From Qipengyuania aurantiaca (lineage in GTDB: Bacteria; Pseudomonadota; Alphaproteobacteria; Sphingomonadales; Sphingomonadaceae), in assembly GCF_019711375.1 (NCBI RefSeq), contig NZ_CP081295.1:1708501-1772500 (forward strand): DNA of 64,000 nucleotides. Reading direction: 5' to 3'. The translations under genes were made by a program, and so were the position numbers. The notes under the pieces are model-generated. The model did not search any database. It worked only from the letters and a program-made list of their open reading frames with translations, and was not told the DNA's origin. Position 1 is the stretch's first letter. Each line of letters begins with the position of its first letter. Below are positions 42,058 to 50,195 of the stretch, piece after piece.

Positions 42058-42884
42058 ACCAGTTCAGCGAGGTCCGGGAAATGAGCGAGGCGGAGGAGGA
42101 CACCGACAGCCCGCTGAAGGGCTATTACCGCGAGGCGCAAAGCTGGTCGGCCGATCGCGACGAGGCGCTGGCGTCCTCGCGCAAGACCGCGTGGATGGTG
42201 GCGGCTGCGCTGGGCGTGATTGCGCTGCTGGAAGCCGTGGCCATCGTCGTGATGCTGCCGCTGAAAACCGTGCAGCCCTACACGTTGCTGGTCGACCGCC
42301 AGACCGGCTACATCCAGGCTCTCGACCCGATCGAAGGGGAATCGATCACTCCGGGACAGGCGATGGCGCGCTCTTTCCTCGCGCAATATGTCATCGCGCG
42401 CGAAGGCTTCGATATCGATACGCTCCAGGAAGATTACCGCCGCGTTGCGCTGTGGTCGGGCGGCGAGGCGCGCACCCGCTATGTCGCCGAAGCGCAGGCG
42501 AGCAACCCGTCGAGCAAGCTCGCTACCCTGCCACGGCAGGCGCGGATCGAGGTGGAGATCCGTTCGATCTCCTCGATCAACGCGGATACGGCGCTGGTTC
42601 GTTATGCGACCTACCGCACCGATCCGGGCGGCCAGCGGCAGGCGCCGCAATCCTGGGCATCGGTCGTGCGCTACCGCTTCTCGGGCGAGGCGATGACGGC
42701 CGAGGACCGGCTGGTCAATCCGCTCGGCTTCCAGGTCATGCGCTACCGCCGCGATGCCGAATATCTGGGCGATACGCCCGCTTCTGCGCCAGCCTATTCC
42801 CCCGCGGCAGATAGGCCGGCCATCGTGATCCCGCGCCCGGGCGATGCGGATGAAGCAGAGGTCGAGACGGAGGAAACGCCGTGA
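42054..42884 (+). CDS. virB8: VirB8-type assembly factor
   Basis: A bitopic inner-membrane protein: a cytoplasmic N-terminus with YYREAQSWSADRDEAL, one membrane helix (TAWMVAAALGVIALLEAVAI) and the periplasmic VirB8 domain (PYTLLVDRQTGYIQALDP, FLAQYVIAREGFDIDTLQED, SSINADTALVRYATYR, RYRFSGE). At 276 residues it is slightly longer than average because of an acidic C-terminal tail. It overlaps both neighbours by four bases. Confidence 0.92.
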   Translation: MNQFSEVREMSEAEEDTDSPLKGYYREAQSWSADRDEALASSRKTAWMVAAALGVIALLEAVAIVVMLPLKTVQPYTLLVDRQTGYIQALDPIEGESITPGQAMARSFLAQYVIAREGFDIDTLQEDYRRVALWSGGEARTRYVAEAQASNPSSKLATLPRQARIEVEIRSISSINADTALVRYATYRTDPGGQRQAPQSWASVVRYRFSGEAMTAEDRLVNPLGFQVMRYRRDAEYLGDTPASAPAYSPAADRPAIVIPRPGDADEAEVETEETP

Positions 42885-43564
42885 GATTTCTCGCGCTCCT
42901 GCTCGCCCTGTGCGCCGCGTCCTTGCCAGGAAGCGCGCTGGCGCAGGAGGATGCGCGCGTGGCGATGCTTCCCGTTTCCGGCGATGCGCGGCTGACACTG
43001 CACACGGCGCTGCGCACGCCGCAGACGATCCTCTTTCCGCAGGGCGAGCAGATCATCGACGTGACGGTCAGCGATCCCGCTATCTACCGGCCCGGAGTTT
43101 CCATGTCGGGAGACAGCCTCGTGCTGGTGCCTGAAAGCGAGATCGGGTTTGCCCGGATGACCGTCGAAACGCTGGGCGGGGTTTACGAATTCGATCTCGT
43201 TCCCGTGCAGGCGGGCGAGGCACCGCTGGTGGTGCAGGTCGGTGCAGCGGAATTGCCTGTCGTCGCCGGTGGTGCGCAACCACAGGAAGTCCCGCCCGAC
43301 ACCGGCCAGTACCGCCTGCGCGGCGATCGCGCGGTGCAGCCCGCTGCAATTTCGGACGATGGCACGAAGACCTATCTCACCTGGGGCGAGAAACAGGCCA
43401 TGCCCGCCGTCTTTGCCATCGGCCCCTCGGGCGAGGAAGAGATGGTCGAAGGCTATATGCGCGGCGGGATCTACACCATCGACCGCGTCTACGCCGAGCT
43501 CGTCTTCCGCATCGACAAGGAAAAGGCGCGGGCGCAGCGCCGGCGCGAGGGAGGGCGGCGATGA
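42881..43564 (+). CDS. virB9: VirB9/TrbG-type outer-membrane core complex protein
   Basis: A 227-residue periplasmic protein that with VirB10 forms the core complex. The signal peptide is FLALLLALCAASLPGSALAQ. The N-terminal domain includes VAMLPVSGDARLTLHTAL and FPQGEQIIDVTVSDPA; the C-terminal one includes DDGTKTYLTWGEKQAMPAVF and YTIDRVYAELVFRIDKEK, typical of VirB9/CagX. No VirB7 lipoprotein gene was found beside it. Confidence 0.92.
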   Translation: MRFLALLLALCAASLPGSALAQEDARVAMLPVSGDARLTLHTALRTPQTILFPQGEQIIDVTVSDPAIYRPGVSMSGDSLVLVPESEIGFARMTVETLGGVYEFDLVPVQAGEAPLVVQVGAAELPVVAGGAQPQEVPPDTGQYRLRGDRAVQPAAISDDGTKTYLTWGEKQAMPAVFAIGPSGEEEMVEGYMRGGIYTIDRVYAELVFRIDKEKARAQRRREGGRR

Positions 43565-44616
43565 CCGAGGAGAAGGGCAGGGCCCTGCCGCTGGTTGCAG
43601 GACGCGCCGGAAGCACCGGCGTGTGGGCCTTTGCAGGAGTGATGGCGGTGGTCGGCGCGCTCCTTTTCTACGCGCTCGAGGCGCGGCGAAGTTCGCTCGC
43701 AAGTCCCGACGTCATGGTGCCGACCGAGGCCGGTGCGGGACAGATTTCCTCGCCGCCCGAACTGATAATCCCCAGCGATCGCGCGCTGCGTCCCGATTTC
43801 GGCCTGATCATGCCCGATGAAAGCGACGAACCGCCGATGCCAGTCTTCACCCTGCCGCGCGCCGAGCCGCGCCCCCAGCCACGACCCGCGGCCCGCGAGC
43901 CGCAGCCGCTCTCGCCTCCAGACGAGATCTATGTCGAGGAACCGCCGCCGCCCTCGCTGCGCGAGGTGACCCGCCCGGTAACGCGCGTGGCCCAGCGGCC
44001 TCCGCTGGCACCTGCGGAAGCGCCGTCCATGGCCGAGCCGACCGAGACCGAGCGCAAATACCTCGTGCGCTTCGACAATCCCTCCATGACCATTCCCAAG
44101 GGAACGGTCATTCACGCCGTGCTCGAATCCGCGCTCGATTCCACGCGGCCCGGAGCGGTGCGCGCAATCGTCTCGCGCGATGTCAGCAGCTTCGACGGAT
44201 CGCGCGTCCTCATCCCGAAGGGCAGCCGCCTGATCGGCAATTACGAGGCCGGCGTGGCGCGGGGCCAGAAGCGCGCGCTCGTCCAGTGGACGCGGCTGAT
44301 GCTGCCGGAAGGGGTGATCATGGAACTGGACTCGCCGTCTGCCGATCCGCTGGGGCGCGCAGGGGTGAAGGGCAAGGTCAACTCGCACTTCTTCGCACGC
44401 TTCGGCGATGCGCTGATGCGCTCGATCCTCGATGTCGGCGTCCAGGTGGCCGGGCGGCAGGTTGGCGGCGATACGGTGATCGTGAACCTGCCCAACTCGG
44501 CGCAGATTACCGGCACGACGGGGCAGGACATCCAGCCCACGCTCAAGGTCAAGCACGGCACCAGCGTGTCGGTCTTCGTTGCGCATGATCTCGATTTCTC
44601 GGCCCGGTTCCGCTGA
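43561..44616 (+). CDS. virB10: VirB10/TrbI-type core complex protein
   Basis: Spans the envelope from inner to outer membrane. 351 residues: a short cytoplasmic segment, a membrane helix (VWAFAGVMAVVGALLFYAL), a Pro-rich periplasmic stretch (about 95-165, with PRPQPRPAAREPQPLSPP) and the beta-barrel domain (GTVIHAVLESALDSTRPGAV, GSRLIGNYEAGVARGQKRAL, VMELDSPSADPLGRAGVKGK in part). It ends in the VSVFVAHDLDF motif of the family. It overlaps virB9 by four bases. Confidence 0.94.
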   Translation: MTEEKGRALPLVAGRAGSTGVWAFAGVMAVVGALLFYALEARRSSLASPDVMVPTEAGAGQISSPPELIIPSDRALRPDFGLIMPDESDEPPMPVFTLPRAEPRPQPRPAAREPQPLSPPDEIYVEEPPPPSLREVTRPVTRVAQRPPLAPAEAPSMAEPTETERKYLVRFDNPSMTIPKGTVIHAVLESALDSTRPGAVRAIVSRDVSSFDGSRVLIPKGSRLIGNYEAGVARGQKRALVQWTRLMLPEGVIMELDSPSADPLGRAGVKGKVNSHFFARFGDALMRSILDVGVQVAGRQVGGDTVIVNLPNSAQITGTTGQDIQPTLKVKHGTSVSVFVAHDLDFSARFR

Positions 44617-44626
44617 GGGCGCGCCC

Positions 44627-45592
44627 GTGACGCAGCAGGTCTATCTCGACACCTTTCTCGCCCCGCTCGGTCCCTTTCTGTCGCAGGGCGATGTGACCGA
44701 CATTTACGTCAACCGTCCCGGCGAAATCTGGACCGAAAGCCTTGGCGGCGCGATTGCCCGGCATGACGCGCCGGGGCTGACCGACCGCGTCTTGTCGCGG
44801 CTTGCGCGGCAGGTGGCGGCGCACTCGGCGCAAGGGATCAGCCGCGAGCATCCGCTGCTCGCCGCCAACCTGCCAGACGGCTCGCGCATCCAGATCATCC
44901 TGCCTCCCGCTACCCGCGGCGACATCGCGCTCGCCATCCGCAAGCATGTGAACGCCGACCTCTCGCTCGCCGATATGGGCCGCCTCGGATCGCTCGACGA
45001 GGTGAAGGTCGTGGATGGCGAGGAGGCGACCCGCCCTCCGTTCGACCCGGCCGATTACGAGGATGTCGAGCATATGCTGCGCGCCGCCGTGCTCCAGCGG
45101 CGGACGGTACTGGTGTGCGGCGGGGCCTCGACTGGCAAGACGACCATGCTCAACGCGCTCCTTGCCGAAATCCCGGAAGAGGAGCGGCTGGTGCTGATCG
45201 AGGACACGCCCGAGCTGCGCCTTGCCCATGCCAACGCGGTCGGGCTTGTAGCGGCGCGCGGATCGATGGGCGAAGCGGAGGTTTCGCCGGAGGACTTGCT
45301 GGTCGCCTCGCTCCGGATGCGCCCGGACCGCATCATCCTTGGCGAGGTACGCGGCAGCGAGGCGATAACCTTCCTGCGCGCGGCGAACACGGGGCACCCC
45401 GGATCGCTCTGCACCATCCATGCGGATTCGCCCGAACGCGCAATCGACCAGATGGCGCTGCTGGTCCTCCAGACGGGCCCGCGCATGAGCTGGGAAGACA
45501 TCGTCCAGTATGTCCGGCGCTCGGTCGATATCGTCGTCCACCTGGGGCGCAGCGGCGGCCGGCGGCGGGTGGAAACCGTGCTAACGGTGTAG
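44627..45592 (+). CDS. virB11: VirB11-type traffic ATPase
   Basis: A hexameric AAA-like ATPase at the inner membrane that switches between pilus assembly and transfer. 321 residues: an N-terminal domain (DVTDIYVNRPGEIWTESLGG), the P-loop GGASTGKTT with Lys at about 171, an Asp box (LIEDTPEL), LLVASLRMRPDRIILGEVRG and HPGSLCTIHADSPERAIDQ. GTG 44627 matches the family start. It is the last gene of the vir cluster; no virD4 or relaxase follows. Confidence 0.95.
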   Translation: MTQQVYLDTFLAPLGPFLSQGDVTDIYVNRPGEIWTESLGGAIARHDAPGLTDRVLSRLARQVAAHSAQGISREHPLLAANLPDGSRIQIILPPATRGDIALAIRKHVNADLSLADMGRLGSLDEVKVVDGEEATRPPFDPADYEDVEHMLRAAVLQRRTVLVCGGASTGKTTMLNALLAEIPEEERLVLIEDTPELRLAHANAVGLVAARGSMGEAEVSPEDLLVASLRMRPDRIILGEVRGSEAITFLRAANTGHPGSLCTIHADSPERAIDQMALLVLQTGPRMSWEDIVQYVRRSVDIVVHLGRSGGRRRVETVLTV

Positions 45593-45601
45593 GCGCGCAG
45601 G

Positions 45602-45621
45602 GTTCTATACACTTAGGCATA
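45602..45621 (+). promoter_or_regulatory. 20-bp palindromic motif, copy C (copper oxidase genes)
   Basis: GTTCTATACACTTAGGCATA matches 16 of 20 bases of the site at 49942-49961. It lies just behind the virB11 stop and 222 bp upstream of the first cupredoxin gene. The surrounding 250 bp hold no gene. Confidence 0.4.
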
Positions 45622-45842
45622 GGCCTGCGGCACTAAGCCGTCTGGCGAATTGCGAAGGCCCAGTCGGTTAAGGTATTTGCAACGGATAGGGCTTCCCCAA
45701 GCGGAGCCCGGGGCAAAACAGGATCGCCGTAGATAGCAACACCCCGCAGGACGACCAGGCGGTAGTGCCGGAGCGATGTCTGCGAACCCCGTCAGAGGGC
45801 AGCGCATCGATTCCCCCGACCCGCCAAGCATGGGTGGGTACA

Positions 45843-46982
45843 ATGCAAAGACGTAGTTTCCTGAAAGTCGGAGCCGCAGGCGGGGCAGTGGCGGCGGTCG
45901 GTCTTTCTCCGATACCAAGCAGAGCGAACAATACCATCACGGAGACCGATTTCGTGCTGACGATTGAAGAAGCGAACATGGAGCTGATTGACGGCTCTGT
46001 GGTCTACACGCTTCAGTTTTTCCGCGGCTTCGATAACGCGTCACCAGAATTGCGAGTAGAGGAGGGTGAGAAAATCACCATTACGGTGACTAATAATGAT
46101 CACCGCCCGCACGGTTTCGTTATCCACGCCGCATCGGGAACCTGGATACCTCCGATCCCACCCGGTGAAACAGCATCGAGGACGTTTATAGCCCCAGCCG
46201 CGGGTACCTATATGTACCTCGACGGTACAAAGGGGCCATTGCACCGATTAATGGGGCTGCACGGCGTGTTTGTCGTGGAGCCGGCAAATAAAGGGCGCAC
46301 GGTAGGTGGCGCGCAAACACCTTATTCCCAAAAGGAGCACAACCCCCAGTTGCAAATGCTCTTCGAAGCATTCGGTAATCACCCGCGGTTTCCGGGATCA
46401 GGCTGGATCGCTGGCGACGAAACGCGCGACAAAGTCTGGCTATTCTCTCAAATCGACCCATCGCTCAACGCGAGTTTCGCCGCTGGAGAGAGCATCGATT
46501 CGAAAGCAATCCGCAACAAATTCACTCCGCGCTACTTCACGATCAATGGTCTTTCGGGATTCGATACCGCGCATCACGATTCAGAGGATAAGCCGCATGA
46601 GGGGCCCGCTGGACGTATCATGCCTTCGGGGCGTCAAGGTGAACCATGTCTGTTGCGATGTCTCAACGCGGGCCTCGCAAATCATGCCGTTCACATTCAC
46701 GGCAACCACTGCTTTGAGATCTGCGAAACCGATTACAAGGGCCGGCGATACATTAGTGAGAATATTTACGAACTTGATACTTGGCTGCTGCGGCCGATGC
46801 AGCGCATCGACATGTTGCTGCCTTTCGAACGGCCACCCGACGCCGCCGTCTGGCCGCCGCGCGATGAGCCCTTCCCTCTCAAATATGTGATGCACTGCCA
46901 CTTCGAACTATCACAGTCGGCTGGTGGGGGAAATTATCCGCAGGGTGCCGTCACTCACTGGGAAATGACCGGAGCGCTTTGA
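45843..46982 (+). CDS. Tat-exported cupredoxin protein, C-terminal-half-like multicopper oxidase
   Basis: A 379-residue copper-oxidase-family protein. The N-terminus MQRRSFLKVGAAGGAVA is a twin-arginine export signal. It comprises two cupredoxin domains. The first has HRPHGFVIHAASGTWIPPIP but few copper ligands (GTYMYLDGTKGPLHRLMGLH). The second carries the usual C-terminal sites: NHAVHIHGN (L3) and the type 1 site YVMHCHFELS with later Met in THWEM. It lacks the full N-terminal L1/L2 set, which is instead in the next gene. GC content is visibly lower than average. The pair may act as a hetero-complex. Confidence 0.75.
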   Translation: MQRRSFLKVGAAGGAVAAVGLSPIPSRANNTITETDFVLTIEEANMELIDGSVVYTLQFFRGFDNASPELRVEEGEKITITVTNNDHRPHGFVIHAASGTWIPPIPPGETASRTFIAPAAGTYMYLDGTKGPLHRLMGLHGVFVVEPANKGRTVGGAQTPYSQKEHNPQLQMLFEAFGNHPRFPGSGWIAGDETRDKVWLFSQIDPSLNASFAAGESIDSKAIRNKFTPRYFTINGLSGFDTAHHDSEDKPHEGPAGRIMPSGRQGEPCLLRCLNAGLANHAVHIHGNHCFEICETDYKGRRYISENIYELDTWLLRPMQRIDMLLPFERPPDAAVWPPRDEPFPLKYVMHCHFELSQSAGGGNYPQGAVTHWEMTGAL

Positions 46983-47006
46983 GCAGCGATCCGACGGGAG
47001 CAAACA

Positions 47007-48038
47007 ATGGTTGACTGGTCAGACACAGCGATAGGCAACGAAGTCGATTACGCGACCTTCGGTTGTAATGTCTTCAAGGCCGATCCTGCGACGCCCGACA
47101 GGGTGAATCCGGATATCGAGATCTGGCGCGTCGGTGCAAAAAAGGTCGACAAGCGAGCACCCGATGGCCGTAAAATAAGGTTCTGGACCTTCCGCGATAC
47201 CGATCCCAATAAGCCGTTCCAGACGCTGGTGCATCCAGCGCCAGCAATGCTTGTGAAGGAGAACCACGTTGTTCACACACATCTGACAACGGCCACTGGT
47301 CCCCATACGATCCATCATCATGGCATAGAGCCTTCGACGGCAAACGATGGCGTCGGTCATGTGTCCTTCGAGGTGGGAGATGGTTACACATATCAGTGGA
47401 GGCCTTCACGCCCTGGCACTTTCTTCTATCATTGTCACCGAAACACCGCGTTGCACTTCGAACTGGGCATGTGGGGCCCGCTTATTGTTTACCCTGAAGA
47501 TCACGACGAACATGACAAACGACTTTTCTCCGGTGGTCCCGGTTACGATAGTGAGAAAATCTGGGCGGCGCATTCCGTGGATCCGCGCTGGCATCTGATC
47601 GATGCGCACGACGCGGGGTTGTGCGGCATCGATGCCGGCCTCAACATCTACCGACCGGAATATTTCATGTTATCGGGCATGTGGGGCGAGCAGGCACACT
47701 ACAGCCGAAAGACGGAGATCGTGGCGCAGCAGGGAGAACGGGTTCTTATTCGCCTCCTTAACGCCAGCTATTCGCTACTGCGTATTCAGTTTTCACATGA
47801 CGTAGAAATCGTCGCTGCCGATGGACATGCCTGGGGGCGCTATCCTTGGTGCCCATCCACACAGATGCTGCCTGCCTACCGCCCGCTCGAGATGGCAACG
47901 GCGCAACGCTACGATTTCATCATCGAAGCGAAGAAGACCGGATATTTCCCAGTGTATTTTCAATTCCGTGACTGGATCACCGGCAAGATCCACAACAACG
48001 GCAAGGGCCGGATGAAAGGAAGGATCAGGGTAGTATGA
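47007..48038 (+). CDS. Cupredoxin protein, N-terminal-half-like multicopper oxidase
   Basis: A 343-residue protein carrying the motifs expected in the front part of a multicopper oxidase: VVHTHLTTATGPHTIHHHGI (L1) and FFYHCHRNTALHFELGMWG, which looks like L2 combined with a type 1 Cys-His-Met site. The second half (GERVLIRLLNASYSLLRIQF, ATAQRYDFIIEAKKTGYFPV) resembles the middle cupredoxin domain. No export signal is seen, so it may travel with its Tat-signalled neighbour. It begins 24 bases after that gene and overlaps the SCO gene by four. Low GC, as the neighbour. Confidence 0.75.
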   Translation: MVDWSDTAIGNEVDYATFGCNVFKADPATPDRVNPDIEIWRVGAKKVDKRAPDGRKIRFWTFRDTDPNKPFQTLVHPAPAMLVKENHVVHTHLTTATGPHTIHHHGIEPSTANDGVGHVSFEVGDGYTYQWRPSRPGTFFYHCHRNTALHFELGMWGPLIVYPEDHDEHDKRLFSGGPGYDSEKIWAAHSVDPRWHLIDAHDAGLCGIDAGLNIYRPEYFMLSGMWGEQAHYSRKTEIVAQQGERVLIRLLNASYSLLRIQFSHDVEIVAADGHAWGRYPWCPSTQMLPAYRPLEMATAQRYDFIIEAKKTGYFPVYFQFRDWITGKIHNNGKGRMKGRIRVV

Positions 48039-48763
48039 GACGCTCGGCAATCCGCATTTCGGAATCCTACGTGGTTCCCGAAGACCAGCGCCGGAAGCTC
48101 GCCCAGGCGGTCTCCGTTTTCGGCGACGAACAGCCCGCGCCCGACGAAATGGGCGGCTGGTTCGACTTCGCCGACTGGCGCGGCCGGCCGGTCGACCAGT
48201 CCTATTTCCTCGGCCGCTGGACGATGCTCTATTTCGGCTACGCGCGCTGTAAGGGTTCGTGCCGCGAGGCCGCGCCGATGATGGCCCGGGCCGCGCGCGA
48301 GCTGCGCGAGGCGGGCATTGCCGCACGCGCGGCCTTCGTCGATATCGAGGTCCATCCGATTGCCCCGCCGCAGCCGCTCCGGCTGGCAGCAAAGGACCAC
48401 CGGCACGCTTACAACTGGCCGATGCGTATGGCCCAGTCCGACCTCTACGAACGGCACGCTGGCCAGCTCGATGTGCTGAGCGGCAATCGCGCGCAACTGG
48501 CCCAGGCCACGATGGCCTATCACGTGCTGCGCGAGCACACGGTTCCTCATCGCGGAGAGCAGGGCCTGAGCATCAACCATAGCTCGATGATCTACCTGCT
48601 CGGGCGCGATACGTTCGTGGCGGCCTATGGCTATCACGATATGGGTGCGGACGCGCTGGTGTCGCTCGTGCAGGATCTTTCGCAGGCAGAGAGGCAGCAA
48701 GTGGACTTCGCAGCTGTCAAACGGCGGTATCTGAGGGGCACGTGCGGGGGCGATATCGGCTAA
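48035..48763 (+). CDS. Divergent SCO1/SenC-like copper chaperone
   Basis: A 242-residue thioredoxin-fold protein: the copper motif GYARCKGSCREA and the later His in INHSSMIYLLGRD match SCO proteins, as do TMLYFGYARC and the FVDIEVHP strand. It lacks an obvious signal peptide or lipobox, unlike the SCO at 32636. It overlaps the second cupredoxin gene by four bases, so it probably metallates those enzymes. Its GC content is high, in contrast to the two oxidase genes before it, which suggests separate origins. Confidence 0.8.
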   Translation: MRRSAIRISESYVVPEDQRRKLAQAVSVFGDEQPAPDEMGGWFDFADWRGRPVDQSYFLGRWTMLYFGYARCKGSCREAAPMMARAARELREAGIAARAAFVDIEVHPIAPPQPLRLAAKDHRHAYNWPMRMAQSDLYERHAGQLDVLSGNRAQLAQATMAYHVLREHTVPHRGEQGLSINHSSMIYLLGRDTFVAAYGYHDMGADALVSLVQDLSQAERQQVDFAAVKRRYLRGTCGGDIG

Positions 48764-48824
48764 GACGACTCGGCTCGGAGCCGCGCGAATCGCTTGAAAA
48801 AGCGCGTCAAATTGAACGAACATT

Positions 48825-48850
48825 AGGCGGGGCCGGTGGGTCCCGCCTCT
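48825..48850 (+). terminator. Terminator of the copper oxidase operon
   Basis: AGGCGGGGCC and GGTCCCGCCT form a ten-bp stem (one G-T pair) with a four-base loop, then CTTTCG. It lies 61 bases after the stop of the SCO gene. Confidence 0.75.
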
Positions 48851-48879
48851 TTCGTTATAGGCCGTCGGTAACGGCAAAA

Positions 48880-49060
48880 CACCTAAGTAGGTACCCTAAG
48901 ATCCTGTTATTCCGAGAAAAGTGCGCATGGGTTCGACAGGGGCAACGTTTCGTTGCATTATGTGTAACCAGAGACGTTGCCCGAAAGAGGTAACTCTGGT
49001 AATACATAAAACGTAGTGAAAAGAATTATATAGTACTAATTTAGTAACGTCTAAATTGGT
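48880..49060 (+). ncRNA. Structured AT-rich region, pseudoknot or switch-like leader candidate
   Basis: A gene-free, AT-rich segment with interlocking pairings: GGGCAACGT (48940-48948) pairs with ACGTTGCCC (48974-48982), while TTATGT-ACCAGAG (48958-48973) pairs with CTCTGGT-ACATAA (48994-49009). These cross, so they form a pseudoknot or two exclusive folds; GCAACG (48942-48947) may also pair with CGTTGC (48951-48956). A seven-bp AATTTAG/CTAAATT hairpin follows at 49038-49057. CACCTAAGTAGGTA at 48880-48893 resembles an operator. It is upstream of the response regulator gene. Confidence 0.4.
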
Positions 49061-49147
49061 TGGCGGGACAGGGAAAGCCCGAAACATGACTGCGTCGCAC
49101 TGATAATCGCCCGGGTCGCTTCCGTGCAGTAATCAATGGGGCGGGTA

Positions 49148-49831
49148 ATGACAGTTCAATCGATCGTAATCGCCGATAGCGATGCCTTGAGCCGGATCGG
49201 ACTCAAGACACTTCTCGAACATTCGGGCGAAGCCGCTGAAATAAGCGAAGTCGCCAATCTTATCGAACTCGTGGGGCTCATGCCGGCAGGCCGTTCGACG
49301 GTCATTGTGCTCGATGTCCACCTGGCCGGGCTGGAAGGGCCCGAAGGCATTGCCGATCTCCTGCGGCGCTATCCGGACACGCGGCTGTGCGTGCTGGTCG
49401 ACAACGCGACCCGCGATATCGCGCTCGAGTATCTTGCCTCGGGGGTCATGGGCTGCCTGGCGAAGTCTCGGTCGGCTGAAGAGATCGCGGAAGCTGTCCA
49501 GGTCATCGGCCAAGGACGGCCCTACCTATGCAGGCTCACAACCGAACAGGCGAGCGCAGCCACGCGCACGCAGTCGGTCGGCAAGCTGACGCGCCGCCAG
49601 CGCAAGGTCCTTGCCGTGATGGCCACGGGCAAGTCGAACAAGGAAATCGCTCGCGAGCTGGGCATCTGCGAAGGCACGGTGAAGGTGCATGTCAACGCGG
49701 CCTATCGCGCGCTCGGCGTGCACAACCGTGTCGCCGCCGTGCGGGCCCTTCAGCAGGCGCAGCAGGACCGCGCCGCCGACAGCGCGCTCAAACTGCCGTT
49801 TCCCGAACTGCTCAGCCCTGCCACGGCCTAG
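49148..49831 (+). CDS. NarL/FixJ-family response regulator (LuxR-type HTH), orphan
   Basis: A 227-residue two-domain regulator: receiver (about 5-120) with acidic IADSDAL, phosphoacceptor Asp near 56 in VIVLDVHLAG and Lys in GCLAKS; LuxR-type HTH (about 150-210) with LTRRQRKVLAVMATGKSNKE, ARELGICEGTVKVHV and ALGVHNR. No histidine kinase is nearby. ATG 49148 is used, with GGGCGGG ahead. It sits between the copper oxidase operon and the peroxidase gene, near palindromic sites, so it may regulate them (inference). Confidence 0.88.
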   Translation: MTVQSIVIADSDALSRIGLKTLLEHSGEAAEISEVANLIELVGLMPAGRSTVIVLDVHLAGLEGPEGIADLLRRYPDTRLCVLVDNATRDIALEYLASGVMGCLAKSRSAEEIAEAVQVIGQGRPYLCRLTTEQASAATRTQSVGKLTRRQRKVLAVMATGKSNKEIARELGICEGTVKVHVNAAYRALGVHNRVAAVRALQQAQQDRAADSALKLPFPELLSPATA

Positions 49832-49884
49832 TCTTGTCTTGGCTTAGGGCGTAGCCGGTCCCGATACTCCGGACGGGAGTTCCG

Positions 49885-49917
49885 ATGCCGTAGCACATAA
49901 CGTGCTGCGGCATTTTT
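49885..49917 (+). terminator. Rho-independent terminator of the response regulator
   Basis: ATGCCGTAGCAC and GTGCTGCGGCAT form a 12-bp stem with one T-G pair and a short loop, followed by TTTTT. Confidence 0.9.
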
Positions 49918-49941
49918 CTTTGCCCCACATCAAAATCATAC

Positions 49942-49961
49942 GGTCTATACCCTTGGGTATA
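49942..49961 (+). promoter_or_regulatory. 20-bp palindromic motif, copy B (peroxidase)
   Basis: GGTCTATACCCTTGGGTATA contains the perfect 16-bp palindrome TATACCCTTGGGTATA. It is 235 bp upstream of the peroxidase start and overlaps a TATAAT-like promoter element. NarL-type regulators bind paired TAC...GTA half-sites, so the adjacent response regulator is a candidate (inference). Related copies stand at 37930 and 45602. Confidence 0.5.
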
Positions 49962-50195
49962 ATGAACTCGTCTTAGAATCCCGCGAGCTATCTATAATCA
50001 ATAAGATTTCATTTAGTCCGTCAGTGTAATAGACGAATCTCCCTCTTCGTAGGATTACTGGTACCACTAACGCACGAGTCGAAAAGAACGTGCAGAGCGG
50101 GGCGCGGAGGGAAATCACAATATTCGAGAAACACAAGTAATTGTGTGAGCGATTGTGCGCGCCTTCCGCTGCCCATTTGTGGAAGGGGCAGTACA

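Larger units (their letters stand above)
49832..50195. other. 364-bp intergenic region upstream of the RTX peroxidase
   Basis: No gene is seen. It holds the terminator of the response regulator (49885-49917), the 20-bp motif (49942-49961), which overlaps a TATAAT-like -10 at 49958-49963, and an AT-rich leader of about 225 bases to the ATG. GGAAGGGG seven bases before the peroxidase start is a strong ribosome-binding site. Confidence 0.55.

Noticed and set aside
48742..49087. Small open frames on both strands between the SCO gene and the response regulator
   Set aside because: They cross the terminator hairpin and the structured AT-rich region, have no ribosome-binding sites and resemble no family.
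48880..49100. A tmRNA (ssrA) gene suggested by GGGTTCGACAGGGG
   Set aside because: The TTCGACAGG resembles the 5' part of tmRNA, but no tag-coding frame (Ala-Asn-Asp-...) or matching acceptor end with CCA was found, and alphaproteobacterial tmRNA is in two permuted pieces.
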